NCBI GenBank assembly: GCA_945787305.1
Contig: CALZIH010000100.1
Coordinates: forward strand, 1-17,416
Source: an uncultured Desulfobulbaceae bacterium
GTDB lineage: Bacteria; Desulfobacterota; Desulfobulbia; Desulfobulbales; Desulfobulbaceae
Direction of reading: 5' to 3'
DNA length: 17,416 bases
Part shown: positions 7,172 through 13,069 of the stretch, piece by piece
Numbering within the stretch: the stretch's first letter is position 1
Layout of the letters: each line of letters opens with the position of its first letter
Program-made: the position numbers and the translations under genes
The notes under the pieces: model-generated
The model's database searches: none
Told to the model about the DNA's origin: nothing
Seen by the model: the letters and a program-made list of their open reading frames with translations, nothing else

Positions 7172-7558
7172 TTGTTTCCTTTGCTCAAAAAGAAATCAAC
7201 CGTCACCATTGGTAGCGAGGGCGAAAAAATAGCCGCTGACTGGTTGCTGTCCAACGGGTATGCTATTGTCAAAAAAAACTACCGGCAGCGGTTTGGCGAG
7301 GTGGACATTATTGCACGCCACGGAGAATATCTTGTCTTTATCGAGGTGAAAACAAGAAGTTCCAAGCGCTTTGGTTCTCCTCTTGAAGCAGTCACCCTAA
7401 AAAAACAGCAGCAGCTATCACGAATTGCCAAGGATTATCTCGCACGGAACAATGCACTGGATACCCTGTGCCGTTTTGATGTCCTTTCGGTTGTCCTTGT
7501 AGATGGGGGTTCTCCGAAAGTCAATGTCATTATGAATGCCTTTGACTATGTTGAGTAG
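7172..7558 (+). CDS. yraN: YraN-family (UPF0102) endonuclease-like protein
   Basis: This 128-residue protein belongs to UPF0102, a PD-(D/E)XK nuclease-like family found next to rnhB in many genomes; its substrate is not settled. Visible signatures are GSEGEKIAADWLLSNGY (residues 14-30), RFGEVDII with Asp45, and FIEVKTRSS with Glu58 and Lys60, which fit the nuclease fold. The start is a TTG. An in-frame TAG at 7160-7162 rules out anything earlier, and AGGAGG at 7152-7157 lies 14 bases upstream, longer than ideal. The gene stops exactly where pdxA begins, so the two are probably coupled. Confidence 0.9.
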   Translation: MFPLLKKKSTVTIGSEGEKIAADWLLSNGYAIVKKNYRQRFGEVDIIARHGEYLVFIEVKTRSSKRFGSPLEAVTLKKQQQLSRIAKDYLARNNALDTLCRFDVLSVVLVDGGSPKVNVIMNAFDYVE

Positions 7559-8581
7559 ATGGACATGGAAAATCATTCCAGCCTGATCCCCCCCCTCGGC
7601 ATAACCATGGGCTGCCCGGCAAGTATCGGCCCTGAAATCATCCTGCGGTTATATCAAGGCCAGGAGACATTCCCCTCTCCAGTGGTGGTGATCGGTGACC
7701 GTGGCGTACTGGAGCGCACAGCCCAACAACTGCATGTAAACTGCAGGATTACCTCCTGGTCTCCTGGTGATCATTTGCAACCCGGTACCATTCCGGTTTA
7801 CGCGGCAAGCACCTTACCCGTTCAAGATCTTATCTGGGGAGAGCCAACGCTCAATACCGGTCGGGCAATGGTGGCCTACATAGAGCAAGCCGTACAGTTG
7901 ATCCAGCAACACCATCTCTCGGGAATGGTTACCTGCCCGATCAGTAAAATTGCCTTACAACGAACCGGCTCTCCTTATCCGGGGCATACGGAAATGCTTG
8001 CCGCCCTAACTGCTGCAAAAAGATTTCGAATGATGATGGCGGGGCATCGTTTAAAGGTTGTGCTGGTCACAATTCATGAGCAGCTTTCCCAGGTAAGCGG
8101 GCTGCTGTGTCAAGAAGAAATTCTCGACTGCGTTGCAATGACCATGGCCTCGCTGCAACGTGACTTTGCCCTGTCATCACCAAAGGTCGCTGTTGCCGGG
8201 CTCAATCCCCACTGTGGAGAAAGTGGCATGTTCGGCACGGAGGAAGATGAATGTATTGCTCCCGCAGTGAGTGCATACAGCGGGCCGGGAAGCCTGAGTG
8301 GCCCCTGGCCGCCTGATACGGTGTTCTTTCGTGCCGCAAACGGTGATTTTGATGCCGTCATTGCCATGTATCATGACCAGGGACTTATTCCGTTTAAGTT
8401 GTTGCACTTTCATGATGGGGTCAATGTCACCCTTGGCCTGCCCATTGTCCGCACCTCTGTGGATCACGGCACCGCCTATGATATTGCCGGCCAGGGTATT
8501 GCGGGTTGCACAAGTTTGCAGGCCGCTGTCGACATGGCTGCTGCAATTGTTGTAAACAGAACCAGAGGGACCGGAATATGA
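7559..8581 (+). CDS. pdxA: 4-hydroxythreonine-4-phosphate dehydrogenase PdxA
   Basis: PdxA oxidises 4-phosphohydroxy-threonine in the deoxyxylulose-dependent route to pyridoxal phosphate. The product condenses with deoxyxylulose phosphate on PdxJ, which is not in this window. The 340 residues include GHTEML (142-147) and the three metal-binding histidines His173 (TIHEQL), His218 (LNPHCGE) and His272 (YHDQGLIPFK). TSVDHGTAYDIAG is at 299-311. The N-terminal loop that usually reads G(D/E)PAGIGPE is GCPASIGPE here. The ATG abuts the yraN stop; a second ATG six bases on is possible. The end overlaps the tmk ATG as ATGA, so the genes are translated together. Confidence 0.94.
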   Translation: MDMENHSSLIPPLGITMGCPASIGPEIILRLYQGQETFPSPVVVIGDRGVLERTAQQLHVNCRITSWSPGDHLQPGTIPVYAASTLPVQDLIWGEPTLNTGRAMVAYIEQAVQLIQQHHLSGMVTCPISKIALQRTGSPYPGHTEMLAALTAAKRFRMMMAGHRLKVVLVTIHEQLSQVSGLLCQEEILDCVAMTMASLQRDFALSSPKVAVAGLNPHCGESGMFGTEEDECIAPAVSAYSGPGSLSGPWPPDTVFFRAANGDFDAVIAMYHDQGLIPFKLLHFHDGVNVTLGLPIVRTSVDHGTAYDIAGQGIAGCTSLQAAVDMAAAIVVNRTRGTGI

Positions 8582-9108
8582 CACGAGGACTTTTTATAGC
8601 CTTTGAGGGTATCGACGGAACGGGGAAATCGACCCAGTTGAAGTTGCTTGAACAATACCTGCGTAGTCTTGGCCATGAAGTGGTGGTGACCAGAGAACCC
8701 ACTGATGGACCGTATGGCCGCAAGATACGGGAGTTGTATGTGGATCGGGGACGTTGTACTCCTGATGAGGAGCTTGATCTCTTTATCCGGGATAGAAAAC
8801 AGCATGTGGCCGCGGTAATAGCCCCGGCTCTTGCTGCAGGGAAGGTCGTCCTGAGTTTCGCGCCCGAGCCGGATATGGTAGTGCTGTTAACCATGGATCC
8901 GGAGGTAAGTGTACACCGTATCGAGCAGCTGCGTGGCGAAAGCTTAAATGATTTTGAGCAGCTTGGTCAATTGCACAAGGTTGCCGAACTCTTTACATCT
9001 TTTACCCAGGATTGTATAACCCGTATAGATGCGGCCAGACCGGTTGACCTGGTCCAGTCAGATATTCGTGAGGCTGTGCGGTCTTTGTTGACTTCCAATA
9101 AGCAATAG
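8578..9108 (+). CDS. tmk: Thymidylate kinase with an internal deletion
   Basis: Thymidylate kinase phosphorylates dTMP to dTDP and is normally essential. The N-terminal part is well kept: P-loop FEGIDGTGKST at 9-19, TREPTDGPYG at 38-47 and the ADR-like IRDRKQHV near 70. After GKVVLS at 88-93 the sequence jumps to FAPEPDMVVLL. The roughly 27 residues that normally lie between, holding DR(Y/H), the conserved Ser/Thr and AYQG, are absent. The result is 176 residues against a usual 200-215, with the frame intact. The later RGESLNDFE part is present. I used the ATG at 8578, overlapping the pdxA stop; a longer in-frame extension upstream is pdxA sequence in another frame. Family identity is sure; activity is doubtful. 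Confidence 0.85.
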   Translation: MTRGLFIAFEGIDGTGKSTQLKLLEQYLRSLGHEVVVTREPTDGPYGRKIRELYVDRGRCTPDEELDLFIRDRKQHVAAVIAPALAAGKVVLSFAPEPDMVVLLTMDPEVSVHRIEQLRGESLNDFEQLGQLHKVAELFTSFTQDCITRIDAARPVDLVQSDIREAVRSLLTSNKQ

Positions 9109-9122
9109 TTATTGTTGAATTC

Positions 9123-10877
9123 ATGCAGGAAACCCGACTCTTGAAAACGATCAGGCTATTTTTCCTCCTTTGTGCATTTCTCCTGGCAACCGGTTGTGCG
9201 GAGCACCGTGATACCGCTGCCAACCAAGTGGATTTGAGCCCGGACCTGGTGGTGGAACTGCAGGTAGAAGAAGCAGATCTTGAGTGCAGTTACTTTTATT
9301 TTCTTTGGGGCCGATACGCCGAATTAACAGCCCAGTTGAACGAGGCGCTCGAAGCATATGAAAAGGCTCTCATCTGTGATCCGGAGACAGACTATATTGC
9401 CCAGAAAATACCAATTCTGCTCCTGCGCCTGGACCGGGTTGATGAAGCCAAAGAACATTTGCAGGCATATTTATTGAAACACCCGCAGGAAAGCGGGGTT
9501 CGAATGCTGCTGGCAAAAATACTTATCCGGCAGAAATCATACGACGCTGCAATTGAGCAGTACCAGATCGTACATCGTCAGCATCCCGAAGAAGTTCGGG
9601 CGTTGCTTCTACTTAGCGAGTTGCATCTGGCCCGCCAACAGTTTGACGCTGCCCGCGAGGTATTACAGCAGGTTGTTGCAATTTCCGAGGACGCCTATCC
9701 GGCCCATGTATTACTTGCCAGAATATATGTTCATGAGAAGCAATATGAGAGTGCACTTCAACATTACCGGAAGGCGCTTGCAATCAACTGGTCTTCGGAA
9801 CTTGAGCTTGAGATAGGGGAGCTGTACCTGCAAAATAAAGAATATGCAAAGGCCGAAGAGGTGTATAGGCAGATTATCGATCGGGAAAGCGATAACGAGG
9901 AAGCGGCCATTGCCCTGGTTCATGCGTATCTTTTGCAGGAAAAGGAAGACGATGCTCTTACGACACTGAACCGCCTGAAAATCACCTCGGAAAATCCCGA
10001 ACGTGTAGAGCTGACTATTGCCAAGATTTACGCCAGACGCCAGCAGTATTCGAAGGCGGCTGACATCCTTCGGGGAATTCTCCTGAGGGAAAACCTTTCC
10101 CAGGCCCGCTATCTACTGGCAATTATAGAATTTCAGCTCAAAGAGTACGAGGAGGCCCTGTTGCAGTTGCAGCAGATACCTCGCAATGCAGAGGATTATG
10201 AAAAAAGTGTCTTTCTTCAGGTTCGTCTGTTACGGGTGCTGGAACGTCCCGATGAGGCCATTAATATACTTGAAGAAGCTCTCAACGATCGAGAAGTCTC
10301 TAACGTTGACATGTATGTTTTGCTGGCTACGCTCTATCAGATGCAGGGTAAGGAATCCTTGAGCGAGGCAACTTTTAATCGGGCACTTTCCATCTATCCC
10401 GATAATGATAACCTGCTCTATGAGTTTGGTTTGTTTCTTGACCAAACCGGTGAACAGCAGCGGGCCATGTCGGTAATGCAGAAACTGATTACCCGACAGC
10501 CTGAACATGCCGCCGCCTTGAATTATATCGGCTATACCTGGGCTGATCGAAAAGAGCACCTGGATAAGGCTCTGGAGTACATAAAGCGAGCCGTGACCTT
10601 GAAACCGGAAAACGGTTACATCCGGGACAGTCTTGGCTGGGTGTATTACCGACTTGGTGATCTTGAACAGGCAGAAAGAGAGTTGGAAGAGGCTATCCGC
10701 CTTTCTCCCGATGATCCAGCTATTTATGATCACCTTGGTGATGTATACCTGGAATCTGGACAATTGCAGAAGGCCCTGCAAACGTATCGTAAGGCATTGG
10801 AACTCTCTATAGAGGAGCCGGATAAGGCCCGTATCCAGGAAAAAATACGAATTGTCGAGGAACAGGAATCCAAATAA
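9123..10877 (+). CDS. TPR-repeat lipoprotein
   Basis: The 584-residue product starts with a lipoprotein signal peptide: basic n-region, hydrophobic stretch and LATGC lipobox with Cys25. The next residue is Ala, which under the Lol rule favours outer-membrane placement facing the periplasm. The rest is a long array of tetratricopeptide repeats from about residue 60 to the end. The last three are closest to consensus (464-497, 498-531, 532 onward) and include the NYIGYTWAD and DSLGWVYY motifs. Such arrays serve as protein-binding scaffolds; the partner is unknown. A TPR protein with a similar ending lies beside lolB in pseudomonads, and here too a LolB-like lipoprotein follows with a 26-base overlap. 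Confidence 0.88.
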   Translation: MQETRLLKTIRLFFLLCAFLLATGCAEHRDTAANQVDLSPDLVVELQVEEADLECSYFYFLWGRYAELTAQLNEALEAYEKALICDPETDYIAQKIPILLLRLDRVDEAKEHLQAYLLKHPQESGVRMLLAKILIRQKSYDAAIEQYQIVHRQHPEEVRALLLLSELHLARQQFDAAREVLQQVVAISEDAYPAHVLLARIYVHEKQYESALQHYRKALAINWSSELELEIGELYLQNKEYAKAEEVYRQIIDRESDNEEAAIALVHAYLLQEKEDDALTTLNRLKITSENPERVELTIAKIYARRQQYSKAADILRGILLRENLSQARYLLAIIEFQLKEYEEALLQLQQIPRNAEDYEKSVFLQVRLLRVLERPDEAINILEEALNDREVSNVDMYVLLATLYQMQGKESLSEATFNRALSIYPDNDNLLYEFGLFLDQTGEQQRAMSVMQKLITRQPEHAAALNYIGYTWADRKEHLDKALEYIKRAVTLKPENGYIRDSLGWVYYRLGDLEQAERELEEAIRLSPDDPAIYDHLGDVYLESGQLQKALQTYRKALELSIEEPDKARIQEKIRIVEEQESK

Positions 10878-11697
10878 ACAAAGACTGTACAGGGTGGCTT
10901 TATGTGTTGCCCTGTTATTGTTTTCCGGTTGCACCGCAAAGCTCCCAGTTACCCGTCCCCTTAACGGAGAACAGGAGCGGGAAGCACGAGTTCTGCTCGA
11001 ACAGATTGGGCAACAGGGATGCCCGGATTTCCTCGATGCCGATGCGACCATCTCCTGGCAGGGCTTTGGCCGGACCCACAGTTTCAATGCAACCTTACAG
11101 GCAACCCGTTCGGGTATGTCTCGTCTGAGCGGTCTTGACCCGCTGGGCCGCTCTTTTTTTATTCTTGTTACCGACGGCATAACCTTTACCCTGGTCGATA
11201 ACCAAAAGGGCAGGGGGTATACCGGGTCTGTAGACTCAACCTTCATCCAGCAATATGTTCCGACTGGCCTGTCGCTTACCATGTATTTCCCCTTTCTTAC
11301 AGCCCAGCTTCCTGATCAGGAAGAACGTCTGCTCAAGCTAGCCAGGACAGAAGAAAACAATGCCTATTGGATTACCTTTGCAAACAATACCTACTGGATT
11401 ACATTTGCCCAAGAGGTTGGGATGACTCGACATGTTGAGGTCGAACCGGAGAGCGGCAGGCTCAACAGACAGCTTTTAGTAGATAGAGAGAAGAACGTTG
11501 TCCTGGATGTACAATATGATGGCTACCTGCAACCGTCAGATATCTGTTCTTTTCCCGCACATTTTTCTGCTGTGGGTAGCGATTGGTCAGGTACTGTACA
11601 GGTCGCCTTGAACAAGGTCTACGAAGAGACAATGTTACCGGAGGAAATCTTTCACCTGCAGATTCCAGGGCACTTTGTTGTCAACGAGATAGATTGA
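10852..11697 (+). CDS. LolB/DUF4292-like outer-membrane lipoprotein
   Basis: The 281-residue product has a signal peptide ending in the lipobox LFSGC (Cys27) followed by Thr, again predicting the outer membrane. The mature part shows the beta-rich pattern of the LolB-like fold. ISWQGFGRTHSFNATLQ, then RLSGLDPLGRSFFILVTDG, then TFTLVDNQKGRGYTG resembles the series of strands in LolB and DUF4292 proteins, which insert or sense lipoproteins. The start is TTG inside the end of the TPR gene, with AGGA upstream. It gives a proper basic n-region, and no better start is seen. A 9-residue tandem duplication sits at 169-186. The exact family is an inference from pattern and neighbour. Confidence 0.7.
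   Translation: MSRNRNPNKQRLYRVALCVALLLFSGCTAKLPVTRPLNGEQEREARVLLEQIGQQGCPDFLDADATISWQGFGRTHSFNATLQATRSGMSRLSGLDPLGRSFFILVTDGITFTLVDNQKGRGYTGSVDSTFIQQYVPTGLSLTMYFPFLTAQLPDQEERLLKLARTEENNAYWITFANNTYWITFAQEVGMTRHVEVEPESGRLNRQLLVDREKNVVLDVQYDGYLQPSDICSFPAHFSAVGSDWSGTVQVALNKVYEETMLPEEIFHLQIPGHFVVNEID
11356..11409 (+). repeat. 27-bp in-frame tandem duplication
   Basis: Two adjacent 27-base units (11356-11382 and 11383-11409) encode NNAYWITFA and NNTYWITFA inside the LolB-like lipoprotein. They differ at only four bases, so the duplication is fairly recent or kept under selection. In a beta-rich protein it could lengthen a hairpin or a strand. Length and phase are exact, so the reading frame is kept. 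Confidence 0.9.
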
Positions 11698-11728
11698 TTT
11701 CATCGGCCAAAAAGGCAAGGTCATAGAG

Positions 11729-11914
11729 ATGAAGAACAAATTCGAATGGATTGTGCTTGCTTTACGAAAAATGGGAATACTACGTTATGGAAAAACAACC
11801 TACAAGTATACTAGTGGTAAGGACATGCCCGCTCGTGCCCTGTTTGACGATGTCTATGATGAACAAAAGGATCTGGTGACAAAAGAGGATTTGAAAAAAG
11901 TGAGAAAGAAGTAG
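11729..11914 (+). CDS. Small protein of unknown function
   Basis: This 61-residue frame follows the LolB-like gene by 31 bases on the same strand. The start ATG has only AAGG-type purines upstream (11715-11720). The protein begins with an amphipathic stretch (FEWIVLALRKMGILRYG) and continues into a charged region with many Lys, Asp and Glu. No signal peptide or known motif is seen. The same frame remains open after the TAG for 29 further codons with protein-like composition, so the gene may once have been longer or may be read through. I do not recognise a family; it may be lineage specific. Confidence 0.5.
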   Translation: MKNKFEWIVLALRKMGILRYGKTTYKYTSGKDMPARALFDDVYDEQKDLVTKEDLKKVRKK

Positions 11915-12004
11915 GTTGTCGCATTCATACCCGAAGATCTGGCCGATAAGATCCAGGAAGCCTGCGGCAGACTGCTAGAGAAGATAAATAAATATCATGT
12001 CTGA
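11915..12004 (+). other. In-frame continuation beyond an amber stop
   Basis: Directly after the TAG at 11912-11914 the frame is open for 29 codons to a TGA at 12002-12004. The translation (for example IPEDLADKIQEACGRLLEKI) reads as an amphipathic helix, like a real C-terminus. It may be the lost tail of the upstream small gene, separated by a nonsense change, or a product of TAG readthrough. It has no start codon of its own. Confidence 0.3.
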
Positions 12005-12049
12005 GAGGCTCAAGGTTTTGCCAGCTCAACATGCCAATAATGGTTGATT

Positions 12050-12274
12050 TCATCCCCCGCCGATAACCGGAAAGATAGCAAGCACATCTCCTTCCTGCAA
12101 AGGGGTGTTGAGGTGGCAATGCTTGGAGTTAATCATGGTCACACCGACCTCGTCGACCACGATGTCGAGCCCTTTAAGCACATCAGAGACAATGTTTGTT
12201 TCATGATACTCGAGCTCTTCAACTGTGAATCGATCCTGGCGAAAAAAGGCAAAAAGTTTAACCGTAACTTTCAT
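12050..12274 (-). CDS. MoaD/ThiS-family sulfur-carrier-like protein
   Basis: The 74-residue protein has the small beta-grasp pattern of MoaD and ThiS: MKVTVKLFAFFRQDRF at the start, the NSKHCHLNTPLQEGDVLAIFPV segment and a C-terminal GGG. In this family the final Gly-Gly is activated and carries sulfur as a thiocarboxylate, for example to the dithiolene of molybdopterin. Being last in an operon with a tungsten-type AOR, it is probably a dedicated carrier for the pterin cofactor of that enzyme; small MoaD-like genes often accompany AORs. AGG lies seven bases before the ATG. No MoaE or MoeB partner is in this window. Confidence 0.85.
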   Translation of the reverse strand: MKVTVKLFAFFRQDRFTVEELEYHETNIVSDVLKGLDIVVDEVGVTMINSKHCHLNTPLQEGDVLAIFPVIGGG

Positions 12275-12335
12275 GTTTTTACCTGTGTGTGTTTTGCACC
12301 TACAACAAAATCTATTTGTGTGATGCGGGCTAGTT

Positions 12336-12950
12336 TCAGGAGGACCTTGCTGTTTGAACCTTGAGCAAAATTCTGTTTTCCCCGATTAAGCAGTATGGCA
12401 GATAATCCATTGTAATTGTCCTGTTATTACAGGTGCATTGCAGTACCTGGGTAAAAAGCTGCGGTCGATAGCGAATGGTTTTCAGCAATGCCTCAGTGTT
12501 GAATAGGCAACCGCCGGCAAGCAGTGCTTCCCCTTTTTCCTTGGCGACCATGTTAAAGAGTTTGAGCGAAACTGGGATTGTTCCGTTTGCCTGTTTCTTC
12601 TTCTCATCGTTCTTTCCGCAAGAGGTTCTAAGCGGCGCATGGAAACTGTTTTTTCTGAATATTGCCCCGGCCAGTCCGGGCATGGCAGCTGAAATTGCCA
12701 GTACCGGATGACTGCCGGAGATTAGCATGGCCGGGTTGTCAACCGGGAAACCGTTGAGAAAGATCGTCTCCACCCGTTCGGCAATGTATTGCGGTGTAAA
12801 GCCATTCAGGGATGCGAGGAGTTCACCAACCGATGTGGCTGGTTTTACATCAATTTCAATTCCGTTTTGCAACAGGGTGGTGAAACCATCCATGGCATCA
12901 GCCGGAACATGCAGGGTTAATTGGATTATGTTCTCACTTCTTTTATCCAT
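12336..12950 (-). CDS. AOR-operon protein of unknown function, possible MoaD-like fold
   Basis: This protein of about 204 residues lies between the AOR gene and the MoaD-like gene. Its first half has a beta-grasp-like pattern (SVGELLASL, then ETIFLNGFPVDNP) followed by the striking SAAMPGLAGAIFRKNSF. MoaD proteins have NG.PV and a terminal Gly-Gly at comparable places. The second half (SLKLFNMVAKEKGEALL onward) has several Cys. I chose the ATG at 12950. An in-frame TTG at 12998 would add 16 residues, but it lies in the T-run of a terminator and has no ribosome binding site. No good binding site precedes 12950 either, so the start is uncertain. It may help make or insert the AOR cofactor. Confidence 0.65.
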   Translation of the reverse strand: MDKRSENIIQLTLHVPADAMDGFTTLLQNGIEIDVKPATSVGELLASLNGFTPQYIAERVETIFLNGFPVDNPAMLISGSHPVLAISAAMPGLAGAIFRKNSFHAPLRTSCGKNDEKKKQANGTIPVSLKLFNMVAKEKGEALLAGGCLFNTEALLKTIRYRPQLFTQVLQCTCNNRTITMDYLPYCLIGENRILLKVQTARSS

Positions 12951-12989
12951 GTTGGAAACGTGCAATACGTATTGAAAGGTGGTCTGAAG

Positions 12990-13059
12990 TAAAAACAAGT
13001 CGGCTCACTGCCTTTCTCGACATCAAGGAGGAGAGCAAGAAAGGCAGTGAATTCGACTT
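12990..13059 (-). terminator. Strong intrinsic terminator after the AOR gene
   Basis: On the minus strand, just after the AOR stop, a long stem forms. TCACTGCCTTTCT (13005-13017 on plus) pairs perfectly with 13036-13048's neighbourhood at 13038-13050. An outer AAGTCG/CGACTT helix (12997-13002 with 13054-13059) adds six pairs across a small internal bulge. The loop is 20 bases. The minus strand then reads GTTTTT (12990-12996), a typical T-run. It probably ends or partly attenuates the AOR transcript, leaving the two downstream genes at lower expression. Confidence 0.8.
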
Positions 13060-13069
13060 GAAAGTTGAG

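Noticed and set aside
8506..8577. Upstream extension of tmk from an earlier ATG
   Set aside because: The added residues are pdxA sequence in another frame; the family N-terminus begins at the ATG at 8578, which overlaps the pdxA stop.
10230..11282. Long antisense open frame of 350 codons across the TPR and LolB-like genes
   Set aside because: It lies opposite two well-supported overlapping genes, has no family motif, and its composition (rich in Arg, Ser, Phe, Leu) fits the complement of TPR coding sequence.
12044..12364. Plus-strand open frame of 106 codons opposite the MoaD-like gene
   Set aside because: The minus-strand protein has the MoaD pattern and GGG end; the plus frame shows nothing recognisable.
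12951..12998. TTG start at 12998 for the unknown AOR-operon protein
   Set aside because: It lies within the terminator T-run, has no ribosome binding site, and adds residues without any recognisable feature.
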